Source of the DNA: JAKLQR01 sp963753165
GTDB lineage: Bacteria; Nitrospirota; Thermodesulfovibrionia; Thermodesulfovibrionales; SM23-35
Reading direction: 5' to 3'
NCBI GenBank assembly: GCA_963753165.1
Contig: CAVWBP010000008.1
Location: 1-64,000, forward strand
DNA: 64,000 nucleotides
The notes beneath the pieces are model-generated. The model was not told the DNA's origin and did no database searches. It worked only from the letters and a program-made list of their open reading frames with translations. The position numbers and the translations under genes are program-made. Position 1 is the first letter of the stretch, and each line of letters starts with the position of its first letter. Of the stretch, positions 53,088 through 62,055 are shown one piece after another.

Positions 53088-53723
53088 GTGAATTATAATA
53101 CCAGGGTAGTTTCTAAAATAACCGGGTTAAGCGTAAGACAAATCGATTACTGGGATAGAACCCATTTCATAAAACCTTCTGTCAGTGAGGCCTCAGGTTA
53201 TGGTTCTGTCAGGCTCTATTCTTTTAAAGACCTCGTTCAGTTAAAGGTTGCAAAGACTTTGATGGATAAAGGGGTTAGTCTTCAAAAGATAAGAAAAGCC
53301 CTGAACTATCTTAAAAAGAATATGCCTGAAATAAAGAAACCACTCGCGGAACTCAAATTTCTCACAGACAGTGACACAATCTTTGTGCTTACCAAAGACA
53401 AGAAAGTAATAATTGATACGCTCAGAAGCGGACAGCTGATATTTTCTATTGCTTTAGGCGAGATAGTTGAGGACCTCAAAGGACAGATAGTTGATTTACA
53501 GAAAGAAAAGAAATATGAAGTCATGGTAAAAGGCAAGAGATATCCTGTTATTCTTCATACAGATACTGAAGACGGAGGCTTCTGGGTAGAATGTCATTCT
53601 CTCCCCGGCTGTGCTTCTCAGGGTGATACTGTTGAAGAAGCTCTTGAAATGATAAAGGACGCAATAAAGGGGCGTCTTGAGATAATGGCAAAAGACGGGA
53701 AAAAGGTGAGAAAGGCTTCATGA
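53088..53723 (+). CDS. hicB: MerR-HicB fusion antitoxin
   Basis: GTG start with AAAGGAGG six bases upstream. Residues 1-75 form a MerR-type winged HTH (NTRVVSKITGLSVRQIDYWD, VRLYSFKDLVQLKVAKTL), then a helical linker to about 140. The C-terminal 65 residues are a HicB domain (KRYPVILHTDTEDGGFWVEC, LPGCASQGDTVEEALEMIKD). HicB antitoxins usually end in a ribbon-helix-helix or HTH; here the DNA-binding unit is N-terminal and of MerR type. It overlaps hicA by ATGA, so antitoxin is made first and coupled. It should neutralise HicA and repress the promoter. Confidence 0.88.
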   Translation: MNYNTRVVSKITGLSVRQIDYWDRTHFIKPSVSEASGYGSVRLYSFKDLVQLKVAKTLMDKGVSLQKIRKALNYLKKNMPEIKKPLAELKFLTDSDTIFVLTKDKKVIIDTLRSGQLIFSIALGEIVEDLKGQIVDLQKEKKYEVMVKGKRYPVILHTDTEDGGFWVECHSLPGCASQGDTVEEALEMIKDAIKGRLEIMAKDGKKVRKAS

Positions 53724-53950
53724 GCGGTCTGAATAACCTCAAGCCTGACAGAGTTGTTAAAGCATTTGAAAGAGCAGGATGGAAACAAAGAGGACAGACA
53801 GGAAGCCATGTTCACCTTGCAAAAGAAGGCAATGTGAATATTCTCTCAATTCCAATGCATAAAGGGAAGGCAATAAAACAGGGGTTATTAAAAAGTCAGA
53901 TTAAGAAAGCAGGACTGACAGAAGAAAAATTCTTGGAGCTGTATAGATAA
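53720..53950 (+). CDS. hicA: HicA mRNA interferase toxin
   Basis: A 76-aa double-stranded-RNA-binding-fold toxin. VVKAFERAGWKQRGQTGSHV contains the catalytic His region (GSHVHL), followed by ILSIPMHKGKAIKQGLLKSQ, the standard HicA core. It is translated by coupling with the upstream HicB fusion. Canonical loci often place hicA first; here it is second. Confidence 0.93.
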   Translation: MSGLNNLKPDRVVKAFERAGWKQRGQTGSHVHLAKEGNVNILSIPMHKGKAIKQGLLKSQIKKAGLTEEKFLELYR

Positions 53951-53965
53951 ATCGCTTGAATTATA

Positions 53966-54040
53966 TGGTAGGCACGAGGGGTTTTGAACCCCTGACCTCT
54001 TCCGTGTCAAGGAAGCGCTCTCCCACTGAGCTACGCGCCT
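53966..54040 (-). tRNA. tRNA-Val (anticodon GAC)
   Basis: 75-nt cloverleaf: acceptor AGGCGCG/CGTGCCT, D-stem GCTC/GAGC, anticodon stem CTTCC/GGAAG with loop TTGACAC, T-stem AGGGG/CCCCT, discriminator A and encoded CCA. It sits 16 bases after hicA, so the accessory region ends at a tRNA gene, a common integration site. Confidence 0.95.
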
Positions 54041-54096
54041 ACAGAATAACTAAAATAACATTTTAACAATTCTAAATGCAATCTTGCCGGGGTGGA

Positions 54097-54511
54097 TCAG
54101 TGAATTTCTAACGAAGAAAAGAAATATGATATCTCGAATTCTGCTGATTCCTGAGAATCGGACCCGTGCACGATATTATGTTCGATATCCGCCGCGAAAT
54201 CCGCCCTGATCGTTCCGGGGGCAGCGTCTTTTGGGTTTGTGGCTCCCATGATTTCTCTTACTATGCTGATCGCCTTCTCTCCTTCGAGCATCATTACCAC
54301 GATCGGGCCCTCCGACATGAAGCGGGTGAGGCTCTCATAAGAAAGGCCTTTGCCTGTGGACAATATAGAACCCCTTCGCCCCTTCTTCTGATAAATGGAT
54401 CATTTTCAGAGCAGCGACCCTGAGTCCCTGCTGTTCAAACCTCTTTATGACTTCCCCGACAAGGTTTTTTTTCACCCCGTCAGGTTTTACGATAGACAGT
54501 GTTTTTTCCAT
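54097..54511 (-). pseudogene. ndk: ndk, nucleoside diphosphate kinase, with a single-base frameshift
   Basis: Start MEKTLSIVKPDGVKKNLVGE at 54511 with GGAGGAGAG just upstream. The frame reads to FYIVHRQRPF, then hits TGA. One extra base at 54338-54341 separates it from YESLTRFMSEGPIVVMMLEG, which continues through the active-site histidine in HNIVHGSDS to 54097. Joined, it is a normal Ndk of about 137 aa, 10 bases downstream of mdh. Since all catalytic residues are present, an assembly error is as likely as true loss. Confidence 0.88.
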
Positions 54512-54521
54512 CTCTCCTCCG

Positions 54522-55448
54522 TTACAGATTCAGTGTTTTGATCAGTTTCTTTACCGAGGCATATGATCGTTTCACCTGCATTTTTTCCTCTCTGGTGAGT
54601 TTTACCTCGACGATCTTTTCTGCTCCCTCCTGCCCCAGAACGACCGGAACACCCATATATACGTCTTTCATCCCATACTCGCCGTTCAGATAGGCTGCGC
54701 AGGGAAGGATACGCTTCTCATCCAGCAGAATGGCCCTGAGCATCTGAAACGTCGACGCCGCAGGCGCATAGTATGCGCTCCCTGATTTCAGGAAAGACAC
54801 GATCTCTGCTCCGCCGTTTCTCGTCCGCTCTATCAGGGCGTTGATCTTCTTTTTGGGGAGCAGTTCTGTAATCGGCACCCCTTTTATTGTGGTAAATCTC
54901 GGAAGGGGCACCATGTCATCCCCGTGCCCGCCGAAGACAAGCGCTTCCACATCTTCGGGAGAGACATTCAGTTCCCATGCGAGGAAAGACCTGAAGCGTG
55001 AAGCATCGAGTATCCCTCCCATCCCCATCACCCGCCTGCAGGAAAATTCGGTGGTCTTCCATGCAAGCTGCGCCATGACGTCCATCGGATTTGTCACGAC
55101 GATGAGTATGGAATGCGGGGACGTCTCCGCGATCTTCACGCAGGCGCTCTTGACCACGCTTGCATTGGCAAGGAGGAGGTCGCTCCTTGACATGCCCGGC
55201 TTACGCGCAAATCCGGCGGTGATCACCACGATGTCTGAGTCTGCCGTATCGGCATAGTCGTTTGTCCCTTTGATTCTTGTAGAAGAGTTCCAGAGGGGAC
55301 ATGCCTCTCCCAGGTCGAGCGCTTTGCCCTGAGGCATCCCTTCGACTACATCGAAGAGCACGACATCGGCGATTCCGGACTGGACGACGAGCAGCGCGGT
55401 AGTCGCGCCGACATTTCCTGCACCGATTATGGATACTTTCTTCTTCAT
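54522..55448 (-). CDS. mdh: malate dehydrogenase (LDH-like type)
   Basis: NAD-binding GAGNVGATTA (about 9), ITAGFARKPGMSRSDLL (about 74-90; the Arg of the active-site loop indicates malate rather than lactate), VTNPMDVMAQLAW and the catalytic FGGHGDDMVPL with His (about 173). Length 308 aa is normal for LDH-like malate dehydrogenases. It lies close to the citrate synthase-isocitrate dehydrogenase fusion, separated by one CNNM gene, all on the minus strand. Confidence 0.95.
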   Translation of the reverse strand: MKKKVSIIGAGNVGATTALLVVQSGIADVVLFDVVEGMPQGKALDLGEACPLWNSSTRIKGTNDYADTADSDIVVITAGFARKPGMSRSDLLLANASVVKSACVKIAETSPHSILIVVTNPMDVMAQLAWKTTEFSCRRVMGMGGILDASRFRSFLAWELNVSPEDVEALVFGGHGDDMVPLPRFTTIKGVPITELLPKKKINALIERTRNGGAEIVSFLKSGSAYYAPAASTFQMLRAILLDEKRILPCAAYLNGEYGMKDVYMGVPVVLGQEGAEKIVEVKLTREEKMQVKRSYASVKKLIKTLNL

Positions 55449-55500
55449 GGCAGATAGAAATTATAGATGATATGGAAGGGGAATGGCAAGCGGAGGGAGG

Positions 55501-56799
55501 CTATGCTTCTGCGGCTTCTTCAGGCAGTTTCTCGAGCTTTACCTTGGCTATCCTCTGCCCCACCATTTCTGAGATCGTTATTTTCTTGCCGTCGGACAGA
55601 ACGATATCGCCGATCTTCGGGATTTTCTGGAGGGAAGTAAGGAGAAAACCGCTCAGGGTCTCATACTCGGTGGATTCAGGGATATCTATCCCGTAATCCT
55701 CCTTCAGGTCGCGGATGCTTATCGAAGCATCTATGAGATATGTCTTGTCTCCCTGTTGGATAACAGGACTTTCCGTATCGTATTCGTCCCTTATCTCCCC
55801 GACGATCTCCTCAATGAGGTCTTCCATAGTCACGAGGCCTGAAACCCCTCCGTATTCATCTATGACCAGCGCCATATGGACTCGTTTTTTCTGCATCTCC
55901 TTCAGGAGGCTGCTGATCTTCAGGGTTTCCGGGATAAAGAAAGGCGGTTTGACAAGCTTGCGTATGTCGACATTTCCTTTCGTGAGCGCATTGAGAAAGT
56001 CTTTCATATGAAGGATTCCCCGGATGTCATTCAGGTCTTTCCCGGTCACCGGATACCGTGAAAACTGTTCCTCGGTAAGCGTGAGTTTAATGTCATCAAA
56101 AGGCATCTGGAGACTGACGGTCACCATCTGGGTGGTCGGCACCATGACCTCCTTCACAGACATGTCAGTGAATTCAAACACACTGTGAATGAGCGCCTGC
56201 TCCGTTGGTTCGAATACTCCCTGTTCTCCGCCTTCCCTGATGAGCATGCGCACTTCCTCCTCGGTGATCGCCCTCCCGGTATGGGTCTTCTTTCCGAAAG
56301 GCTTCAGGAGGATATTGGTACTGAATGTCAATATTTTCACAAAGATGAAAGCGGCTTTTGAGAAGGATTCAACGAGTTTTGCTGTTTTTAACCCCACCCG
56401 TTCGGGATTGCTTAACGCGATTGATTTAGGGATTAGTTCGCCGAAGATGAGGAGAAAGTAGGTGATGACAAGCGTCACTATCCCGATTGAAATGGCTTCA
56501 GCCGAAATGGCGAAAGGTTGTACAAGAATCTTCTGGATCGCCGGTTTTATAATCTTAACAGCAGTAGCCCCTCCGATCGCTGCCGCAAGGACTCCTGCGA
56601 GGGTGATGCCTATCTGAATAGTGGCAAGGAACCGGTCCGGCTCTTCTTTGAATTTTTTCAGAATGAGCGCGTTTTTGTTCCCTTCTTCTACAAGCTGGCG
56701 TATCCGCATCCTTCGTGTTGCGACCACCGCGATCTCTGTCGCCGCAAAAAAGCCGTTCACGATTATGAAGACAACAATGAGAAGGATATCAGACCACAT
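55501..56799 (-). CDS. CNNM/HlyC-CorC family membrane protein
   Basis: Start at 56799 (MWSDILLIVVFIIVNGFF). N-terminal DUF21 membrane domain with about four helices (VVFIIVNGFFAATEIAVVA, ITYFLLIFGELIPKSIAL), tandem CBS domains (VPTTQMVTVSLQMPFDDIKL, VHMALVIDEYGGVSGLVTMED) and C-terminal CorC/HlyC transporter-associated domain. Members take part in magnesium or cobalt efflux and regulation. Length 432 aa is standard. Confidence 0.92.
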   Translation of the reverse strand: MWSDILLIVVFIIVNGFFAATEIAVVATRRMRIRQLVEEGNKNALILKKFKEEPDRFLATIQIGITLAGVLAAAIGGATAVKIIKPAIQKILVQPFAISAEAISIGIVTLVITYFLLIFGELIPKSIALSNPERVGLKTAKLVESFSKAAFIFVKILTFSTNILLKPFGKKTHTGRAITEEEVRMLIREGGEQGVFEPTEQALIHSVFEFTDMSVKEVMVPTTQMVTVSLQMPFDDIKLTLTEEQFSRYPVTGKDLNDIRGILHMKDFLNALTKGNVDIRKLVKPPFFIPETLKISSLLKEMQKKRVHMALVIDEYGGVSGLVTMEDLIEEIVGEIRDEYDTESPVIQQGDKTYLIDASISIRDLKEDYGIDIPESTEYETLSGFLLTSLQKIPKIGDIVLSDGKKITISEMVGQRIAKVKLEKLPEEAAEA

Positions 56800-56988
56800 G
56801 AATGCTAAAGTTCCCAACTTCGAAATACGAAATCCTAAACAAATTCAAAGTTCCAAATTCAAATGTTCTGAACAGGAGAATATTTTTCGACATTTGGGTT
56901 TGTTTTGAATTTCGGAATTCGAATTTCGGATTTGTTGTGCTATTCGGAGGTTCTATATTCTGTGAACTGTCACTGTCCATTATTCTGG

Positions 56989-59301
56989 TTATTTCAATCG
57001 CTTGATGATGGCGTCTGCCATCTGGAAAGTTTTTGCCGCTGTCGGATCATCAGGAGACGGCTTCAGGTCATAAGTCACCTCTTTGCCTTCCCCGACAACA
57101 GCGGCTACTGCATGTTCCAGGCTCTGTGCGGCGTTGAACTCACCCAGGTGTTTCAGCATCATAATGCCTGAGAGTATCATAGCAAGGGGGTTCACTTTGT
57201 TCAACCCTTTGTACTTCGGTGCGCTGCCATGCACCGGTTCGAATACTGCGTAGTTCTCACCGAGGTTTGCCCCCGGCGCAACACCGAGCCCTCCGATCAG
57301 TCCGGCGGCCAGGTCCGAGACGATATCGCCGTATAAATTCGGCAGTACGATCACGTCATACAACTCAGGTTTCTGCACAAGCTGCATGCACATATTATCC
57401 ACTATTTTGTCCTCGAATTCGACGTCTGAATACTGTTGTGCAACATTCCGCGCGACCTCAAGGAAGAGGCCGTCTGAATATTTCATGATGTTTGCCTTAT
57501 GGACTGCGGTGACCTTTTTCCTCTTGTTCTTCCGTGCATAGTCAAAGGCGAAACGGACGATTCGTTCAGTGCCGAATACGGAAATAGGTTTGATGCTGAT
57601 ACCCGAGTCCGGTCTGATCTGTTTCCCTGTGAGTCTCTGGATGGCTGCAATGAGTTCCTGCGCGCCGGCTGAGTCTTTTTCAAACTCAATGCCTGCATAC
57701 AGGTCCTCGGTGTTTTCTCTCACGATTACGAGGTCGATGTTTTCGTATCTCGTCCTTACCCCCTTGATGGTTTTTGAAGGTCTGAGGCAGCAGTAAAGGT
57801 CAAGCGCCTGCCTCAATGTCACATTAACGCTCCTGAACCCGGTCCCCACAGGCGTAGTGACAGGCCCCTTGATGGCAACCTTGTTCTTCCTGATGGAGTC
57901 AAGCACCCTTTCCGGCAGAGGAGAGCCCTCTTTTTCATAGACATCGAGTCCGGCCTCCTGAATATCCCACTGAATGGGGACGCCTGTCGCTTCTATGACC
58001 CGTTTTGTCGCTTCTGATATTTCAGGTCCTGTGCCGTCGCCGGGTATTAACGTGATCGTATACATTATATCTTTACTGTCAGTAGCAGTTGGTACGATAT
58101 CAGGATAGGTGGCAATGAACCGCAGTTCATCGTCAGTGAGAGGCTTCTGGGTGTGAAGGTTGGCATACTGCACGAGTTCGAGAGTCCGTCTCGCCTCATT
58201 ATCGGTATTGAAATGGATGCCGAGTTTGTCATAGACGTGCCTGAACCCCTTGATCCCGCCGTACCCTCCTGTCGTGATGACCCTCCCTGTTTCGGTAAGC
58301 TCCGGTTCACCCCTCCCCACGTCTTCGGGGTCGTATAATTCATAGTTCCGGCGGTCTTTCAGCGCCCCGTCGGCATGTATGCCGGATTCATGGGCAAAGG
58401 CATTTGAACCGATGCCCGGCTGATTGATCGGGATGGGGATATTGAACGCATAGGATGCATAGCGGGCGATCCTCCATGCCATTTTCAGGTCTACATTTTC
58501 ATCGAGGGGCAGTTTGTCTTTCAACCCCTGTGAAAATTTCAGGGCCAGGATAGTCGATACGAGGTCGCAGTTGCCGCAGCGCTCTCCATATCCGTTCACC
58601 GTCGTATTAATATATGAATCGACGCCGCACTCTATCGCACCCTGCGCGCCCGCAATCGAGACTGCTTCCGCCATGCCAAGGTCGTTATGGCAGTGCATTT
58701 CTATAGGGAACTTTGTCGCGAGCGCCAATGTCTTGATCCGCTCATAAATGGTAATGGGGTCGTCGGTCCCGAGGGTGTCGCAATATCTGAAACGGTCGGC
58801 GCCGGCCTCTTTCCCTGCGTTGATGAACTCGATCAGCCTGTTCAGCTCCGTCCTCGATGCATCCTCGGCATTGATCCCTATCGTCTCCGCCCCGAGTTCT
58901 CTTGCCGTCTTGACCGATTCGACAAGAGATTTCAGAAGGTCTTTAAAGACTTTTTTCCCCTGGAATTTTCCGACAATCATGATCTCCGAAGTCGAGATCG
59001 AGATGTTGAGGTGTTTCAGTTCCGGGCAGTTCCTGAAACTCAGTTGCACGTCTTCGGGGACCGCCCTGCACCAGCCTTCGAGGTGGGTTCTCTTTATCGC
59101 GCCGAGCTTTACCAGTTCGAGATTCGCATTAATATAGTTCACTTCATGCTTCAACGTGGGGAACCCGATCTCGCTCTGAAAGAGGCCCATCTCATCGAAA
59201 TAGGTGTTGAGCATTGTTTTGGCCAGTTTGGGCAGGAGGATCCTCGACGTCTGGACGCCGTCCCTGTTTGTTACATCAATGAGATATACTTTTCCTTTCA
59301 T
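56989..59301 (-). CDS. Re-citrate-synthase-like enzyme fused to isocitrate dehydrogenase
   Basis: Residues 1-410 are an HMGL-type acyltransferase: TNRDGVQTSRILLPKLA (about 11-27), EIGFPTLKHEVNYINANLEL, catalytic HCHNDLG (about 204) and GIHADG. The NRDGVQTSR start is that of Re-citrate synthases (Clostridium kluyveri type) rather than the LRDGEQ of homocitrate synthases. From Met413 (MYTITLIPGDGTGPEI) to the end is a complete NAD-type isocitrate/isopropylmalate dehydrogenase with RENTEDLYAG and NLYGDIVSDLAAGLIGG. The junction has no stop and keeps the dehydrogenase's own initiator Met. The two activities bracket aconitase in the TCA cycle. Confidence 0.88.
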   Translation of the reverse strand: MKGKVYLIDVTNRDGVQTSRILLPKLAKTMLNTYFDEMGLFQSEIGFPTLKHEVNYINANLELVKLGAIKRTHLEGWCRAVPEDVQLSFRNCPELKHLNISISTSEIMIVGKFQGKKVFKDLLKSLVESVKTARELGAETIGINAEDASRTELNRLIEFINAGKEAGADRFRYCDTLGTDDPITIYERIKTLALATKFPIEMHCHNDLGMAEAVSIAGAQGAIECGVDSYINTTVNGYGERCGNCDLVSTILALKFSQGLKDKLPLDENVDLKMAWRIARYASYAFNIPIPINQPGIGSNAFAHESGIHADGALKDRRNYELYDPEDVGRGEPELTETGRVITTGGYGGIKGFRHVYDKLGIHFNTDNEARRTLELVQYANLHTQKPLTDDELRFIATYPDIVPTATDSKDIMYTITLIPGDGTGPEISEATKRVIEATGVPIQWDIQEAGLDVYEKEGSPLPERVLDSIRKNKVAIKGPVTTPVGTGFRSVNVTLRQALDLYCCLRPSKTIKGVRTRYENIDLVIVRENTEDLYAGIEFEKDSAGAQELIAAIQRLTGKQIRPDSGISIKPISVFGTERIVRFAFDYARKNKRKKVTAVHKANIMKYSDGLFLEVARNVAQQYSDVEFEDKIVDNMCMQLVQKPELYDVIVLPNLYGDIVSDLAAGLIGGLGVAPGANLGENYAVFEPVHGSAPKYKGLNKVNPLAMILSGIMMLKHLGEFNAAQSLEHAVAAVVGEGKEVTYDLKPSPDDPTAAKTFQMADAIIKRLK

Positions 59302-59502
59302 GTCGTTTCTACTCTTTCCACAAATTTTTGCCCCTTCAGTTCTTCTCTTATGGCGGGGTATTCACAACGGGCACACGAATGGCGCCCTTAAAATTTATCG
59401 CAAGATTATCTTAACCTTACCTTGAGTTTCACAACTCATATTATCCCACAATTTTATTATGAATTACAATAACATATCGAAACCATTCAGTTACGGGGGG
59501 AA
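59302..59502. other. divergent intergenic region
   Basis: About 200 bases between the fusion gene and a repeat, AT-rich, presumably carrying the promoter of the minus-strand unit. No gene or clear box identified. Confidence 0.35.
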
Positions 59503-59587
59503 ATCCTCCCCTTTACAAGGGGAGGATGGTGGGGTATTTTGGAAAAATATTCAAACCTCCCCAACCCCTCCTTATAAAGGAGGGGAT
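59503..59587. repeat. CTCC-type palindromic element (MITE-like), copy B
   Basis: TCCTCCCCTTTACAAGGGGA ... CCCCTCCTTATAAAGGAGGG; opposite orientation to 28374-28457, with only about four differences over 80 bases. Confidence 0.75.
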
Positions 59588-59705
59588 TGAGCTCTTCACG
59601 GAAAGGTTCCCATAGGCCTGTCTGTTATGATTCCCGGTCCGGGAAATAAACACTGGAAAAGAGAGAGACTCTCTGTTAAAATTAAAGCCAATTTGAGGTG
59701 AACAG

Positions 59706-60446
59706 ATGGATTTTAAGGGACAGGTTGCGGTTATCACCGGAGGGACACGCGGCATCGGAAAGGCCATTGCCGAGAGTTTGGCAGGGAAGGGTGTAAATCT
59801 CGCTGTCGCAAGCAGAAGTGAACAGGACGCACGCGAGGTAGCTTCTGCCCTTTCCGCTCAGGGAGTCAAGGTGCTTGGGATGAAACTCGATGTCTCCAGA
59901 GCGGAAGAGGTCGAGAGAGTCTTTGAAGAAGTCCGGAAGGAGTTCGGCAGGATAGATATTCTGGTGAATAATGCCGGCATCACAAAAGACGGACTCCTGA
60001 TGCGCATGAGCGAAGAGGCATGGGATTCCGTAATGGATATTAACCTGAAGGGCGCTTTCCTCTGTACGAAGGAGGCGATAAAGGACATGGCCAGGCAGCG
60101 GTACGGGAGGATTGTCAATATCACCTCGGTTGCCGGTTTCATGGGAAATCCCGGACAGGCGAATTACAGCGCGTCCAAGGCCGGTATTGTTGGGTTTACC
60201 AAAACAGTCGCAAGAGAATATGCAGGCAGGGGGGTCACAGCGAATGCGGTAGCCCCCGGGTTTATAGAGACTGCCATGACTGAAGTCCTTTCTGAAAAGA
60301 TCAGAGAGGAGATGAAAAAACTTATCCCTCTGGGAAGGTTCGGTTCAGTCGGGGACATTGCCCAGGCGGTTCTCTTTCTCGCTGCGCCTGATTCAGGATA
60401 TATAACCGGACAGGTAATCCATGTGAACGGCGGCATGTATATGTGA
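59706..60446 (+). CDS. fabG: 3-oxoacyl-ACP reductase
   Basis: SDR enzyme reducing beta-ketoacyl-ACP in fatty acid elongation. NADP-binding TGGTRGIGKA (about 12), NNAG (about 89), catalytic Ser in NITSVAGFMG and YSASKAG (about 152) are present; C-terminal YITGQVIHVNGGMYM is characteristic. GAGGTGA precedes the ATG by 8 bases. First gene of fabG-acpP-fabF-rnc. Confidence 0.96.
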   Translation: MDFKGQVAVITGGTRGIGKAIAESLAGKGVNLAVASRSEQDAREVASALSAQGVKVLGMKLDVSRAEEVERVFEEVRKEFGRIDILVNNAGITKDGLLMRMSEEAWDSVMDINLKGAFLCTKEAIKDMARQRYGRIVNITSVAGFMGNPGQANYSASKAGIVGFTKTVAREYAGRGVTANAVAPGFIETAMTEVLSEKIREEMKKLIPLGRFGSVGDIAQAVLFLAAPDSGYITGQVIHVNGGMYM

Positions 60447-60543
60447 CAAAGCTATCGGCGCCGATATTCGTGTTTCCTGTCTTTCGTATCGAGTAACTGG
60501 CAACTATGAACCATGAACTATGAACTATTATGGAGGTGTGTAA

Positions 60544-60777
60544 ATGATCGAAGAAAAGGTAAAAGAAATAATAGCAAAACAGCTCGGAGTGAGCGCTGCA
60601 GAGGTTGTCCCCGATGCGTCGTTCGTTGAAGACCTCGGCGCTGATTCCCTGGATACGGTCGAACTTGTCATGGCGTTTGAAGAGGCTTTCGGAATCGAGA
60701 TACCTGATGAAGATGCGGAAAAGATCGCCAAAGTCCAGGACGCTATCGCGTATATCAACAAAAAGAAAACTGCCTAG
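60544..60777 (+). CDS. acpP: acyl carrier protein
   Basis: 77-aa acidic helical protein with the phosphopantetheine serine in GADSLDTVELVMAFEE (about residue 37). GGAGGTG is six bases upstream of the ATG. Placed between fabG and fabF as in most bacteria. Confidence 0.97.
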   Translation: MIEEKVKEIIAKQLGVSAAEVVPDASFVEDLGADSLDTVELVMAFEEAFGIEIPDEDAEKIAKVQDAIAYINKKKTA

Positions 60778-60795
60778 CGGGATAAGAATACCCTG

Positions 60796-62040
60796 ATGGA
60801 AAAAAAGAAGGTTGTCGTTACCGGGCTGGGACTCCTTACTCCGCTCGGTATCGGGTTACAAGAAAGCTGGGACGGCATTGTCGGGGGAAGATCAGGTATT
60901 GTCAGAATTACCCAGTTTGATACGTCAGGATTCCCTACCCAGATCGCCGGCGAGGTCAAAGGCTTCAATGCCGAGGACTATATCGAGCTCAAAGAGATCA
61001 AAAAGATGGACCGGTTTATCCACTTTGCGATCGCTGCGGCGGGTATGGCCCTTGATGACGCCGGCCTGAAGATAACGGAGGAAACGGCAGAGAGAACAGG
61101 GGTAATCGTCGGTTCAGGCATAGGCGGACTCCATGCGATTGAGCACTATCATTCCGTATTGCTCGAAAAGGGACCAAAAAGGATAACCCCTTTCTTTATC
61201 CCGATGCTTATAGTGAACCTTGCATCAGGACAAATATCGATGAAGTTTGGGGCAAAAGGGCCAAACTCGGCGGTTGCGACTGCATGCGCTACCGGCAGCC
61301 ACGCAATCGGCGACGCCTTCAAGATTATTCAGAGAGGCGATGCTGATATAATGATCGCCGGGGGAACAGAGGCAGTCATCACCCCTCTCGGCATCGGGGG
61401 GTTTAACGCCATGAAAGCGCTCTCTACAAGGAATGAAGAGCCTGAGAAGGCGAGCAGGCCCTTTGACAGAGACAGAGACGGATTTATTATGGGAGAAGGG
61501 TCGGGGATACTTATACTCGAAAGCATCGAGAGCGCCCTGAACAGAGGGGCTAAAATTTATGCGGAACTCGTGGGATACGGTATGACCGCAGATGCGTATC
61601 ATATGACGTCTCCGTCCCCGCACGGCGAGGGGGCCGCGCGATGTATGACCATGGCTTTGCGGGATGGAAATGTGCAGCCGTCGGATGTGAGTTACATCAA
61701 TGCCCATGGCACCTCAACGAAACATGGCGACGAACTTGAGACACAGGCCATTAAAACGGTATTTCAAGAGGATGCATACAGGATCCCTGTCAGTTCAACA
61801 AAGTCCATGACAGGACATCTCCTTGGCGCAGCCGGTGGTGTTGAGGCTATTTGCACAGCCCTCAGCATTTACCATGACCTGATTCCTCCAACGATCAATC
61901 TCGATAATCCCGATCCCGAATGTGATCTCGACTATGTCCCCCATCTCGCGAGAAAAGCCGATGTCCGGTATGCCTTGACCAATTCGTTCGGATTCGGTGG
62001 AACAAACGCCTGTCTCCTGTTCAGGAAATTTGAAAGCTAG
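60796..62040 (+). CDS. fabF: 3-oxoacyl-ACP synthase II
   Basis: Condensing enzyme, 414 aa. Active-site Cys in ATACATGSHAIGDAF (about 164), His in INAHGTST (about 305) and GHLLGAAGGVEA (about 340), and C-terminal FGFGGTNACLLF. Weak ribosome binding site, so translation probably follows acpP, 18 bases upstream. Confidence 0.97.
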   Translation: MEKKKVVVTGLGLLTPLGIGLQESWDGIVGGRSGIVRITQFDTSGFPTQIAGEVKGFNAEDYIELKEIKKMDRFIHFAIAAAGMALDDAGLKITEETAERTGVIVGSGIGGLHAIEHYHSVLLEKGPKRITPFFIPMLIVNLASGQISMKFGAKGPNSAVATACATGSHAIGDAFKIIQRGDADIMIAGGTEAVITPLGIGGFNAMKALSTRNEEPEKASRPFDRDRDGFIMGEGSGILILESIESALNRGAKIYAELVGYGMTADAYHMTSPSPHGEGAARCMTMALRDGNVQPSDVSYINAHGTSTKHGDELETQAIKTVFQEDAYRIPVSSTKSMTGHLLGAAGGVEAICTALSIYHDLIPPTINLDNPDPECDLDYVPHLARKADVRYALTNSFGFGGTNACLLFRKFES

Positions 62041-62055
62041 CCCTTTTTTTTAGCA

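Noticed and set aside
53966..54040. Prophage or integrative element attachment at tRNA-Val
   Set aside because: No integrase gene and no visible direct repeat of the tRNA 3' end in the window, so an att site is not supported.
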